Shown piece by piece: positions 12,440-23,407 of a stretch of DNA of 64,000 nucleotides. The DNA comes from Larix kaempferi (Eukaryota > Streptophyta > Pinopsida > Pinales > Pinaceae). The position numbers and the translations under genes were made by a program. The number at the start of each line of letters is the position of its first letter. The first letter of the stretch is position 1. Where the stretch lies: the NCBI GenBank assembly GCA_027924585.1, contig BSBM01000461.1, positions 6,322,501-6,386,500 of the forward strand, in the 5' to 3' direction. The notes under the pieces were generated by a model that was not told the DNA's origin, did no database searches, and saw nothing but the letters and a program-made list of their open reading frames with translations.

Positions 12440-13363
12440 TCACTCCTCTGCAGCATGTAGGTTCTCTGGGCATTCATATTCCTTGTGTCCCGCTCCTCGA
12501 CACTTTTAACAGATTATGGCTGGTCTGTTAGCTCCTTTTCTGTCGGATGGACCTCTTCGACCATACGCACCTCGACTACAGTTCTCACGATGATCGCTTC
12601 GGTTCTCTTGCGTTTTCTCCCTTGTCGATGTCCATTCCGTTCATTGATTTTCTTCGACAGATTCCTTCCTGTAACCGCTACTTTGGCCTTTCGCGGAAAC
12701 AGTCTTCACACCCCGACTAGTCATCCTACCTTTGGTGTTTGTGGATTTCCTCGACAATTTCTCTTCTTCCTTTCGAGCTAACTGGTAGGCTTCACCCGCT
12801 GCTCTGAATATTGACATGCTCAATTCGTCCTGAATGGAATATCTCAAGCCATTCACATACCTAGCGATAGCTTCTTCTCCTTCATCGGTATGTCCCGACC
12901 TTATCAACAATCTATAGAATTCTTCCGTGTACTCCTTCATGGTCATCTCTTTTTGTCGAAAGTTATGCAACTTCCGGAACAAGGAAATCACATAGTCATT
13001 TGGCAAGAACTTTCCTTTCAACTTGGCAACCATCCTATCCCAAGAATTGATTTTCTTCTTTCCATTCTTGACTTTGTCAGCCTACACATTGTCCCACTAG
13101 AATGAAGTGTGACCCTTCAACCTCAGACTTGCATTCTTAACCCATTTAGGATCCTCGATCTGCTCTATGTCGAATTATTTATCCATCTCTCTAAACCAGT
13201 CGATCAAGTCTTCTGGATCCATGCTTTTCGAGTAGGTAGGCACATCTATCTTTGTCCAACCTCTCATATCCGTCAGAAGTTTGATTAGTTTGTCTTCCGG
13301 TTCTTCTCCTGTTGCTTCCTGTGGTTCCACTTCTTCGACTTCCACATCATTATGGTCTAACAC
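12440..13363 (-). pseudogene. Gag with zinc knuckle, decayed
   Basis: Minus-strand capsid region of the chromovirus. 'VPTYSKSMDPEDLIDWFREMDK' (near 13240-13175) is the usual start of the plant gypsy gag domain, and 'FLPNDYVISLFRKLHNFRQ' and 'YTEEFYRLL' follow. A CCHC zinc knuckle sits near 12510-12470 (C-x2-C-x4-H-x4-C), with an in-frame stop between its first two Cys. Further stops lie near 13175 and 13090, the latter as TAG where Gln is usual. The gag would package the RNA; this copy cannot. Confidence 0.88.
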
Positions 13364-13759
13364 ATCAGGAATACAACCACGCCTTTATCTTTCTTTGATC
13401 GATGCGACTTCATTTTTCAAAGTTCGCATTGTTCGGGAACACTCGTCGAACATCTCAAGATTAATTGTGACTAGTGCGCCACGTGCTTGTCATCCTCAGA
13501 CATTAATGCCTCTGTGAGCCATTTTCAACCTCGGCTCAAACTCCCACTCCGTCCAATCGCAACCAAACTTCAACAAGTCATGCACAACTCTACCCAAGCT
13601 CAACTGGATTGCAAGCTCAATCTCACCTGAAGATTTTCTACTCGCAGGATTCTTCCCGCTTCACTCGACGCAAGGCAAGTTGGTATCACCGCCTTTCTCC
13701 TTGAGAGGACATTCTTCCCGCTTTGATATGGCTATCCTTCAAATCTCAGGATACTATTA
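13364..13759 (-). other. Leader of the outer chromovirus
   Basis: Short leader between the primer site and gag on the minus strand. The gag start is not clear because upstream frames are broken. Confidence 0.5.
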
Positions 13760-13771
13760 GCTCTAGTACCA
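13760..13771 (-). promoter_or_regulatory. Primer-binding site, initiator tRNA-Met type
   Basis: On the minus strand this reads TGGTACTAGAGC, two bases after the 5' LTR end. It differs from the usual plant site TGGTATCAGAGC by a swapped pair. It fixes the element's direction. Confidence 0.75.
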
Positions 13772-13773
13772 AC

Positions 13774-14386
13774 TAATGCAAGGCGCGTTACCACGAAGGC
13801 TCTTGCTTAACACTTACACACAACACACGCGTTCACATAGACAAGATGTAAACAGGATGCTAGCAGCTGGCTTATATTACTTCACCAAAACAACTACAAT
13901 GCAAACTGCAAGGAATGAAAAATAACTAACTATCGGTCGGCCTCGGCCTATTACAATACAGAAGTAACTGTGTGCTATATCAGTGTGTCGATCTTCACCG
14001 TCTCCTGGTTCACTGTGGAACTCTGAGCTATGGCTCGATATTCTCTGCGTTCGAAAGATGTGTGACTGTTCTCTCCAATCTACAAATCTTCTCCCTGAAC
14101 TCTGCCAATGATCCAGCTAATCCAAACTCTCTGGCCTTCTACTCTGCTGCTGTTGTTCCTGAGATCACTCTGACCCCCGAGACAGGCATCCTTTGTCTGT
14201 CTATCTCCTCAGATCCTGTAGACCTGCAACTGTCAACGTCTCTTCCATGGTGTACAATCTCTTCCTGTGTTGACATTTGTCACGATCCAAACTACCTTCA
14301 ATAACTTCCATTAACTTCCTTAGCAACACCGAACGGCTACCAAGTACTCTTCTTGACTTCTCGAACTTCTTTTGACAGGCTACAGT
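13774..14386 (-). repeat. 5' LTR of the outer chromovirus, part 1
   Basis: This part is the mate of the first 610 or so bases of the 7907-8904 LTR. It begins TAATGCAAGG where the mate has TGATGCAAG. It ends in ACAGT, where the nested element is inserted. The rest of the LTR resumes at 18886. Confidence 0.9.
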
Positions 14387-14795
14387 TGTCAGGAACCCAT
14401 GTCAACCCTTCAATTTACTTTGTTAGTATATCGTTGTTGGATGCATGTGCTTTGTAAGTCGTCCCGTAGTATTTGTTGATCCATAGTTTGTATTTTTGTT
14501 GTTGGATGCATATGCTTTGTAAGTTGTCCCATAGTAATTGTTGATCCATAGTTTGTATTGGCCCATTGTTTGCATTGACACATGGTATTGACCCATGGTA
14601 TTGGCACCTAGAATTAGTATATAAGTTTGTGTTGAGACCAATGAAGGTACAGATACTATGAATTTATTTGTATTGAGCTTGCTCAAAGGAGGTTTCCCCC
14701 TCAAAGTGGCATGCGATCAATAAAAGTGATTTTGAGTTCTGTTATTTCTGTTATCTCGTGTATTTTCATTAATTAATTGTTGCAGGTTCTTCACA
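14387..14795 (+). repeat. 5' LTR of the nested gypsy element
   Basis: This LTR starts TGTCAGGAACCCATG and ends GTTCTTCACA, and matches 18491-18880. TATATAA near 14620 is a likely promoter TATA motif. An internal stretch repeats 'gtcgtcccgtagtatttgttgatcc' in two slightly different forms. Confidence 0.92.
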
Positions 14796-14797
14796 TT

Positions 14798-14810
14798 TGG
14801 TATCAGAGCA
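14798..14810 (+). promoter_or_regulatory. Primer-binding site, initiator tRNA-Met
   Basis: TGGTATCAGAGCA lies two bases after the 5' LTR, an exact match to the usual plant initiator tRNA-Met site. Confidence 0.92.
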
Positions 14811-15972
14811 CTTTCTTGGGCTCGTTGGGTGGAATTTCTGCCAAATTGTTTTTCGCATATGTTGCAAGTTCAGATCTGGGAATAATCCCTATCCGCTTAA
14901 CTGTGGGAAGTACTTGGGCATAAGCCCTAAAACTCATTGTGAGGAGTACCACAGGAACCCTAAAGTAGCTGACCCATTGAAAGGACCCGCCAACGAAAAG
15001 GGAAAAAACCCCTACCTAATTGACTAGTTCCCACCTGTGAGGTAAACCAAGAGTTGTCATTTGTGGCAAAGCTGTTATCAGTTTTACCTGAGCCGTGAAG
15101 TGAGGGGTACTTCCCCAATACACAAGACGCCAGACAACATTGGTGGCCGAGTGAAACCCCTAAACTATTAGGAAGTCGAACATACCTGGGTCCATATCTA
15201 TTTTCAGCTGAACTGTTTCCGATCACTTTCGCACCATTTCAGATCCAGCCATTTTAGATCCATTCTGAAAGTTGTTCCAGATCCAATCGTTTCAGATCTA
15301 TTCTAAAAGTCATTTCAGATCCAACTGTTTCAGATCCAGTTGGCGTCATTTCAGATCCATCTATTGCCGATCACTTCCGCGTCGTTGCAGATCCATCTGT
15401 TTCTGATCCCTTAAGCACCATAGCAGATCCATTCTGAAAAAAAATAAAAAAATAAATACAAACATAAAAAAATTCTTGGTTTTTCGCCATATCTCCCTTG
15501 CTTTCACTCGGTTTCCCTTGAAACTTCCCTGACACCGCTGTAATCCCATTCTACATCTTTCATTCCTGAGGACCCTATCCCAAATTCCACTTCCCAAAGC
15601 CCGAAATCTCACATTTGTCTATTTTTAGGGTTTGCCATAACTTCTTCGGATTTTAGCCAATCGCCTTCAAATTTTACCATGGAGTTCATTTCCTAATTAT
15701 GCTTCTTTGTCCCTTTCTGCCAAATTTTATCATTCTTTCACCTTGCTTCTAAAATCCTCATTTTATGCTTCCTTGTCCATTCGACAGTGTCCAAAACCTA
15801 GTCAAACCCCAATTACCCATCATAGTTTTTCCCAAATCCAAATTTCCCTTTACTAAATAAGGTTTTGTTTGTGTTTTTCTACCCATTCCCCTTAAAAGTG
15901 TTTTTCTACCCATTCCCCTTAAAAAAAAAAAAACTCCTGGTTATGGTTATCACCCGCACAGGATCAAACACC
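14811..15972 (+). other. Leader of the nested element with repeated motif
   Basis: Long untranslated leader. Between about 15235 and 15430 the motif TTTCAGATCCA recurs roughly ten times in variants (for example at 15306, 15326 and 15349). I see no credible gene. Confidence 0.6.
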
Positions 15973-16800
15973 ATGGACGTAGCACTTGCAGCCATCCAAA
16001 CCAAACTCTAGGATCTGGATGAAAAATTTCTCAGCCTCCATCTTGAGCATCCATCCATGCCCAACAAACGACAGTCCGAGTCTTCATCGGACAATGGGTT
16101 CTCTTCTTCTAGCAATTTTCGTGGTTCGAAGCTTGATTTTCCTCACTTCAATGGTATTGATCCAACTGGATGGATCTATCATGAAGAACAATATTTCAGT
16201 CTACATAATACTTTTGATGTCACCAAAGTTCCACTTGCATCATTTCATTTGGAACAGGAAGCTCTTCAATTGTATCGTTGGTACATCAAGGCTCATGAAG
16301 AGCCAAAATGGCCCAATTTTTGCCAGCTCCTTTTCTAATGATTTGGTCCTAGTGCTTTTGATGACTTCACAGGATCTCTCACTAAACTTCACCAAATTGG
16401 CACTCTGAGAGAGTATCAGACATAATTTGAGAAACTAGCCAATCACACAGAAGGATTGTTTGAGGAATTCTACAGGAGTTGTCTCATCAGTGGTCTTAAG
16501 GATGAAATCCACTCAGAGGTTAAAATGTTATGTCCCAACACAATGATGGAAGCCCTTGGGTTGGCTAAGCTGGCAAAAGACAACATTGTAGCCCAACAAC
16601 GCTCCAAACCCACTTTTGTCCCCTTCCAAAATATGGGTTCTCAATGACCTCCCATCCCGCCAGCTCCTCGACCAACTCCTATAAAGCATTTGTCTGAAAC
16701 AGAGATGCAGGTACGCAGAGAAAAAGGGATTTATTATAATTGTGATGAGAAATTCTATCGGGGACATAGATGTGTTCAACAAAAGCTCTCTCTCTTGGAT
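15973..16800 (+). pseudogene. Gag of the nested gypsy element, decayed
   Basis: The start is chosen at ATG 15973 (MDVALAAIQTKL), which precedes an in-frame TAG at 16009-16011 where Gln is expected. The readable gag continues through 'LDFPHFNGIDPTGWIY' and 'FHLEQEALQLYRWY' to 'SGLKDEIHSEV'. The zinc knuckle near 16735-16775 reads 'YYNCDEKFYRGHRC'; its first Cys is replaced by Tyr. More stops lie near 16337 and 16420. The product would have been a capsid protein. Confidence 0.85.
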
Positions 16801-16939
16801 ATGGATTCTCCGCCTACCTCTAAAATTATTGAAGAATCTCTAGATACAATGGATGATCAGGTCGACATTCAGGAGCCGCTTATTGACCCCCCATCTCAGG
16901 ACGACCAACCAGAGATATCTCTCCATGCTTTATCCGACG

Positions 16940-17460
16940 TCACTACCCCCCAAACAATGCAGGTCAGGGGTTACTTCAAGAAGCTTCCTCTTACAATACT
17001 CATTGATTCTAGTAGCACTCATAACTTCATTAACCCCTAGATCGCCAAACAAGCTGATTGTTTTGTCCATCCTTGCTCCAACTTTGAAGTCTTGGTTGCC
17101 AATGGGGGCACCTTACCTTGCAAGGGAAAGTGTCATAATGTGCGTATCTCTCTGGAAGATTATAACCTGCGCTCTAACATGTTTGCATTGTCCTTAGGTG
17201 GATGTGATGTGGTTTTGGGCGTTCAATGGTTATGCACACTTGGCCCCATCTTATGGGATTTTGCTGAACTTTGGATGCAGTTTTCAGTCAATATGACACA
17301 ACACAAATTTACAGGCTTACAACCAGGGTCTCTCAACATCATCAGTTCACATCGCCAGGAAAATATCCTTAAGAAGAATTCACATGGTGTCATTGCTCAG
17401 CTCCATTCCATTCAGATGCACCCATCAACAGTCTCCACTACTTCCTTGGATAGATATGCA
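16940..17460 (+). pseudogene. Aspartic protease of the nested element
   Basis: 'LTILIDSSSTHNFINP' near 16990-17037 is the gypsy protease active-site region, with Ser in the position usually held by Gly. A TAG follows at 17038. 'ANGGTLPCKGKC' and 'CDVVLGVQWL' further on are typical protease downstream motifs. It would cut the polyprotein. Confidence 0.8.
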
Positions 17461-18342
17461 GGTGTCTTTGCTGCACCAGTGGGCTTGTCGCCTTCAAGAG
17501 ACCTTTCCAGTAATCATTTAGCCGCATCTACATCTCAACAGGAAAAGATGGTTATTTTGCATGCAATACCGAAGTGGCAGCCATCCCTGTTAGGAAATTA
17601 TTTCTGCATCAAGACTGATCTCCAGAGTCTAGAAAATTTCCTGGAACAACAGGTCTCCTTCCCAACACACCTGAAATGGGTTATCCAACTCATGGGTTAT
17701 ACGTATGACTATGCGATCACTTACAAGAAGGGTAAGGACAATATGGTGGAAGATGCTCCTTCTCGCACATTTGATGACCCAGTTTCTCTTACAGCTATTT
17801 CTCTGCTTATTCCAAACTGGTTGCAATCTATTCAACATGACGATCTCTTCTATGAACTCCATGCTTCTTAGTCGGCAGGGCACTCTAGGTTCCTCAAAAA
17901 GTATGTCCGGGAATAGTGTAACTTCTTTTGGCAGGGACTGAAAATGACAATTCAACAAATGGTGGTTGAATGTGATACTTTACAGGTCAACAAGGATGAA
18001 ATGGCACTCCTTTCAGGATTGCTCGAACCCTTTCCTATCCCTACACAGACTTGGACAACTATTTCTATGGATTTCCTAGACGCGCTCCATTGGTACAATA
18101 CCACATCTACAAGGACACCATATGAAGTAGTCTATGGACAGGAACCTCCAGTTCTTCTTCCATACACCCTCAGCAACTCCCTAGTTCAGGTAATTGACTC
18201 GGTTCTTCAAAACCGTGATCAGATTCTTCTCATTCTGCAGGACAATCTTCACATGGCAAGAATTCGACTGAAACAACAAGCCAATCAACACCATTCAAAG
18301 CACACTTTTCACGCAGATGATATGGTTCTTCTTTGTCTATAA
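17461..18342 (+). pseudogene. RNase H and integrase remnants with two deletions
   Basis: After 'VFAAPVGLSPSRD' (about 17464-17502), which normally leads into reverse transcriptase, the sequence jumps to late RNase H: 'FCIKTDLQSLENFLEQQ', 'YAITYKKGKDNMVEDAPSR' (17600-17770). The integrase zinc region is recognisable ('VVECDT...QVNKDE', about 17960-18000). 'TWTTISMDFLDALHW' then joins directly to 'TRTPYEVVYGQEPPVLLPY', so most of the D,D,E core is gone. The end carries 'QQANQHHSKHTFHADDMVLL'. Both losses are clean joins within families I know well. Confidence 0.85.
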
Positions 18343-18477
18343 GCTTCCATGCAATCCTCCTGAAACTCAAAAGGCATCAGTGGCCCAGAATGTAACCCGA
18401 GGATGGTATAGGGGAACCACTGCTTCAAATTATGCATCAATTTCCACATCTAAAGCTTCGAGGACAAAGCTTTTTCT

Positions 18478-18490
18478 AAGGGAGACGGGA
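18478..18490 (+). promoter_or_regulatory. Polypurine tract of the nested element
   Basis: AAGGGAGACGGGA lies immediately before the 3' LTR, the expected plus-strand priming site. Confidence 0.8.
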
Positions 18491-18880
18491 TGTTAGGAAC
18501 CCATGTCAACCCTTCTATTTACTTTGTTAGTATATTGTTGTTGGACGCATATGCTTTGTAAGTCGTCCCGTAGTATTTGTTGATCCATAGTTTGTATTAT
18601 TGTTGTTGGGCGCTTATGCTTTGTAAGTCGTCCTGTAGTAATTGTTGATCCATAGTTTGTATTGGCCCATGGTTTGTATTAACACATGGTATTGGTTCCT
18701 AGACTTAGTATATAAGTTTGTGTTGAGACCAATGAAGGTACCGTGAATTTATTTGTATTGAGCTTGCTCAAAGGATGTTGCCCCCTCAAAGTGGCCTGTG
18801 ATCAATAAAAGTGATTATGAGTTCTGTTATTTCTGCTATCTCATGTATTTTCATTAATTAATTGTTGCAGGTTCTTCACA
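18491..18880 (+). repeat. 3' LTR of the nested gypsy element
   Basis: A 390-bp LTR starting TGTTAGGAACCC and ending TTCTTCACA. It is shorter than the 5' LTR by a few small indels. Shared indels against other copies would help date it. Confidence 0.92.
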
Positions 18881-18885
18881 ATAGT

Positions 18886-19260
18886 AATCCGTCTTGTCGG
18901 CCATACTATCTGTCAGCTTCGACTTACCCGTCGGCTTCCTCCTCGCACTCTTCACTTAGGCTTCTCCAGTCGCCTCTTTTTCCTCACTTGGCTCATGCCC
19001 AAACTTGTTGGTGTCATGGTTCGATGCATGTCGACCATCGACGCCTCCGCTACAACTCTATCGGTTGTCGACCCCCAACATGTCAACTCTCGACCCTTGT
19101 TGCATCTGTTGGCTACATCCCGACTACTCCTGCTCGACTCATTGAATTTGACAAACCAATCTGCTCTTCCGCACCAATGGTCGTCGGCACTGCCTCTAGT
19201 CGGCTTCCTTATGTCGATTAACTTCGACTGATCTGCCTAGGCCCCGATACTCCTACATCA
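18886..19260 (-). repeat. 5' LTR of the outer chromovirus, part 2
   Basis: The LTR resumes with AATCCGTCTTGTCGGCCATAC, matching 8520 onward in the other LTR, and ends CTCCTACATCA. The exact duplicate ATTTC follows at 19261-19265. Confidence 0.92.
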
Positions 19261-19265
19261 ATTTC

Positions 19266-21272
19266 AATCCTAAACTAATATAGATATATTAGAATGAGGA
19301 AAATAACAAGTGTAAGACAAACTAAAGGGATGCTTAGGGATACAAATATACATTTTGAAAACATTTTCACATCCAATTAAATTAAGAATGAAATCATTTA
19401 TAAATATAATAAATTTATCTTAAAAAACTATCTTAATGGTAAATTTCTTTTAAATATTTATAACTATATTTTAACTAATTTAAAGAATAAAATTATTCTT
19501 AAATTATTTAAATTAATTAAAAAAACATATTAATAATAAATTTATCCATAATTATAAGCATGCTTCTTGTCTAAATGATATTTCTTAAATAAATTAAAAA
19601 AAACATATTAATAATAAATTTATCCATAATTATAAGCATGCTTCTTGTCTAAATGATATTTCTTAAATAAATTAAAGGAAACTAGTGAAGGTCATCCGTC
19701 CCCTTTTATTGCATGAAAGTCGACATGACCCCAAATTACCATCTTACCATTTGAAAATGCTGATTTATAATGATTTTGTGAATCTTACCAAATGAACAAA
19801 ATCACTCTTTCTAAACAAAAATAAACAATTTTAGTAATTTTGAGTTTATCAAATTCTAAAGGACTTCAATAAAGATGAGCTGATATAACGTACTTAGATA
19901 TATAATACGATAAATACTCACCCTATCTAATTTAAGTTTCATAAAGACAACTTACCAAAGCTAAGATTGACCACCATGGCCAATAGTAATGCAATTTTCT
20001 TTAACATGAAAAGATTTCAATTAAAATACATTTTATATTATACTTAACAAATATGTTTTATAACATTTAAATTAGTAATTGTTTAGTAAAATTATTTTAT
20101 ATTATACTTTTAACATTTGCTTTATAACTCTTTAACTAGCAATTAAATGCAAGCAAAGGTTTTTGAGATACTAGATACGTTATTTTGCGTAATAAATAAT
20201 GAAGAGTATATCATAAAATTCAATATAGGAAAAAAATGGAATTTAATTGGTATTTTTTTAATTATTTAATATATATTTTTTAAATTAATTTTAATATTAA
20301 CTAATTTATATTTATTTAATTAAAAAATATTCAGTTTAAATTATTATTTTTTAAATTATTTTATAAAAAAAATAATAATAAAATCAAAAAAATCAAAAGA
20401 AGAGGAGGAATAAACATTATACTTCGGAGTCTTGTACCAAGTAAATGTCTCATTGCATAAAATAACGAAGCAAAGACACATGAAAAAGAATGAGCAATTA
20501 ATATTAGAACAATTGGTAATTAGGCCTTAGATGACACATTATAACTGAATAAATAGTCATGAACATAGTTATGTGGGGTATGGTAATTAGGCCTTAGATC
20601 ACTTGGGAATGTCACATTATCACTATATAAATTATCATGAACATAGTTATGTGGGGTATTGGTTCATGGGAAGAGCTACACATCATTATTAAACAACTTT
20701 TATTTTTGATTAAAATAGAATATTTATGTTTTTAATAAATATTTATGAAAAAATAAATAATTTAAATAAGAGATCATATTTATATTATCTTATAAATATT
20801 AATAAAGAATTAAGTGAATTAAATAAGAGGTGATATTTATGTTTTTGAGAATCAAATGAATTGAATATTAATAGAAAATATGAGAAATTATGACATACTT
20901 GTTCTTAGTCGTTAACATTTATAAGCATGAACATCTTGGTATATTTTGGAATTTTAAAATACTTGAAAATGTCTTATAAGAAAAAGATAATAATAATAAT
21001 TATTAATAAAAAGAATAAAATGATGAAAGAAAAAATATTAAATAGAATATAAAATGATGAAAGAAAAAGATAAAATAATAATCATTAGTTCATATAAATG
21101 AATTACGTTTTTAAAATATTAAATAATAAAAATGGCATAATAAATGATTCTAATTTATAAGTAACAATGAATAGAATATAAAATTGAAAATGAATTTGAT
21201 GCATTCGTTTTTAAAATGTTAAATATTAAAAATGATTAAATATATGATTCTAAGTAACAACTAATAGAATAT
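19266..21272. other. Gene-free AT-rich stretch with tandem duplications
   Basis: No gene seen. About 19514-19672 is a two-copy tandem duplication with a 78-bp period whose copies look nearly identical, so it is recent. Another duplication of about 68 bp ('ggtaattaggccttagat') lies at 20514 and 20582. The rest is A/T-rich. Confidence 0.6.
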
Positions 21273-21289
21273 AGATTTGAAAATGAATT
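21273..21289. repeat. LINE target-site duplication, left
   Basis: AGATTTGAAAATGAATT here is repeated exactly at 22103-22119, on the other side of the LINE fragment. Confidence 0.75.
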
Positions 21290-22102
21290 ATCCATCTACA
21301 TCCATAGTGAATTATGTGTTCTTTGGCTTTTTTTACACTTTGCTAGAATCAAACATGTAGCATCTCTCTTGATTCTGGGTGACTTTTCATCCATCATTTT
21401 TTGGGAAAATGGTGATTCTCCACTAAATGTGCTGCTTCTTACACACTAGTTGACTGCGGTTAGAAAGTACATCAATGATTTCGAGCATATTCATTTTTCT
21501 CATGTATACCGAGAGGTGAATGCCGAGGTTGACCATCTCTCAAAGATGGCTTCGAACTCTTTTACGAGGATCATCATGTGGGAGGGTTTTTATCTCCAGT
21601 GGCACTATTTATTTGCATTGGTCCTGATACCTGTGGCTTGACCTTTCTACATATGAGATTTTTGTGTTTTTAGCGGCATAACTATTTTGCAGGTTCATAG
21701 ACTCTACTCCACCAACTACTTGTTCGTGTTATGATCTTCTTCCGTTTTTAGAAGCACTATATATCTTGGTTAATTAAATGCCTTATGTGGCAGATCCTTG
21801 ATGCCTAGAGTCCCTTGGGATCTCGTCTCTCTTTTCTATGCTATTGTTTATTTTGGACAGATACTCTGTCATATGTAGCTGCTGTGATTACATTCTCTGA
21901 TATGGTGATTGTTTTATGCCTTGATGCTGTGGCCTCGTTTTTGGCACTATTAGTATGTGTTGTTTGGGTTGTACATTAGGCCAGTGATATGTATCTCTCT
22001 CTTGAACATGTTGGGATGTGTTTTCCTTGTGAACTTTGATGTATTTGGAACTATTTACTATTTCGCAGTATTAATAGTAAGTTATATTTTTCGATGGAAA
22101 AA
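21290..22102 (+). mobile_element. 5'-truncated LINE (non-LTR retrotransposon)
   Basis: An 813-bp insertion flanked by a 17-bp direct repeat and ending in a short A-run (about 22098-22103), the form left by target-primed reverse transcription. Its 5' part encodes the end of an L1-type RNase H domain (21450-21640): 'HIHFSHVYREVNAEVDHLSKMA' fits the 'HV.REAN..AD.LSK' motif of plant LINEs. The remainder is 3' untranslated sequence ending 'tatttttcgatgg' plus A's, a typical plant L1 end. All upstream coding sequence is missing. Confidence 0.78.
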
Positions 22103-22119
22103 AGATTTGAAAATGAATT

Positions 22120-22626
22120 TGACCTACTAAATTTCAAAAATATTAAATTTTAAAAATGTTAAAATTTATTTTTGAAAAAACATAATAAAAAATTTATTTT
22201 TAATAAAACAGGTGCAATCAAAGAAGATTTATCAAGAACATGAGATCTCTTTTTTTTAATCTCCAACTACCATGAAAAAAAATAAAAAACAACCTAAAGA
22301 AGACTTTCGTGTATGGGCCTTGTCATTATTTATTTGTTCCATGTGCTTCTTCTACCTATTTCACGTGGATTGCCGCATCGTCTGTCATTAAACGCCTAAG
22401 ACGCCCATACGCCCGGAGAAACTCCAGTTGGCAAGAAGGAAACGATGGTACACTCAAATACTTATTTATAGTTTACTACTACTTTGTTATTGTTTCGTGA
22501 AACATGTGCGTCATGAGATCGCGCGTCGCACATGTGTGGGATTCCATTGCTGTTCCCATCACTTTTTAAATTAAAAATTAACAATCATGACGATGGCTAC
22601 ATGAACGACTGATGGCCAAAAGCACT
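22120..22626. other. Gene-free stretch upstream of the F-box gene
   Basis: An open frame of 63 codons at 22309-22500 resembles nothing I know. The stretch is less A/T-rich than its left side and may be distal promoter. Confidence 0.4.
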
Positions 22627-22715
22627 ATTTAATGGAGTTGCAGTGTATTTAATGGAGTTGCAGTGAACCTGTTGATAATTGAATCTTAAAAGTTTAAGAT
22701 TTAATTATCAACAGG
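22627..22715. repeat. 20-bp tandem duplication and hairpin
   Basis: 'tatttaatggagttgcagtg' occurs twice in tandem at about 22627-22666. Right after it, the arms 22668-22689 and 22694-22715 are complementary at 21 of 22 bases with a 4-base loop. This is a strong hairpin about 360 bp upstream of the TATA box of the F-box gene. Confidence 0.8.
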
Positions 22716-23076
22716 CCTGTGATAAGAGGTACTCAAATCGTCTCAGTATTTTGGTGAGCTGTTTTCGGGCGAGGCATAGTTCCATTTCCTTTTGGTTATT
22801 TTTTTGGAATTCTGATGATTTGGATAGTCTTAAAATGGGCCAAAATTTTTAGGGCACAATTCCATGGCATAGTTCTGCAGTAAATCGGGTGGAACTACGA
22901 TTCCACCGATTTTTATAACCAGATCTAGGAAAAAAATTACCTGAAAAGCAAGGCTATTTAAGTGCCCCTTATCTCATGCCCATCAACAAGCCCACTGCAG
23001 CCACATTAAATAACCTACAGACTAAATAATATTAATGATTTTTAACACCAGTCTCTAAAAGCTATCCTTCACTTTC

Positions 23077-23085
23077 TATATATAA
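23077..23085 (+). promoter_or_regulatory. TATA box of the F-box/kelch gene
   Basis: TATATATAA sits about 330 bp upstream of the ATG at 23408, in a stretch rich in C/T downstream as plant 5' leaders often are. Transcription would be expected to start near 23110. Confidence 0.6.
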
Positions 23086-23407
23086 CACGCCCGTCTCTCG
23101 TTCTCCTCGCATTAAAGAGCTCTTTTTACCGTAAAATTTTTCGTTGTTTTCTCTATACTTGCCCACAACTTTTGTTCGTTTTAGCGCAGGATTTTCTGGT
23201 CTATTCTCCATATCTGCTCATGCCCTTCATACAATTTTAGAGCAATGTTCTCCCTTGTTTGGCGCAAGATTTTCCGCTTTATCCCTATTACTTGGTCATA
23301 GCCTTCATTAGTTTTTAGCATAGACAAACACTTTCTAGAGTCTATGATCTAATTATTAACTCAGTTTTGTTAAATTTTGATTAATTTGAAGATTTGTAGT
23401 GAGATCA

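Larger units (their letters stand above)
14387..18880 (+). mobile_element. Nested Ty3/gypsy element, deletion derivative
   Basis: This is a plus-strand LTR element inserted into the 5' LTR of the chromovirus. It has LTRs of 409 and 390 bp (TG...CA ends), an initiator-Met primer site, a polypurine tract and a near-exact 5-bp target duplication (ACAGT at 14382-14386, ATAGT at 18881-18885). Only about 3.7 kb lies between the LTRs. The protease region runs almost straight into late RNase H, and the integrase zinc region runs straight into the integrase C-terminus, so the reverse transcriptase and integrase catalytic core are missing. It must be younger than its host element. Confidence 0.93.
7907..19260 (-). 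mobile_element. Ty3/gypsy chromovirus (outer element)
   Basis: This is a full-length LTR retrotransposon read on the minus strand. Its 3' LTR is at 7907-8904; its 5' LTR is at 13774-14386 continuing at 18886-19260. ATTTC target duplications flank it. The primer site next to the 5' LTR matches initiator tRNA-Met. The gene order gag, protease, reverse transcriptase, RNase H, integrase, chromodomain is the Ty3/gypsy order, and the C-terminal chromodomain marks a chromovirus. Without the 4.5-kb nested insertion it is about 6.85 kb. Many stops and frameshifts mean it cannot make its own proteins. The two LTRs (998 and about 988 bp) are clearly alike but diverged. Confidence 0.95.

Noticed and set aside
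9921-13517. Many plus-strand frames of 60-100 codons
   Set aside because: Shadows of the minus-strand gag-pol region, which has clear family motifs.
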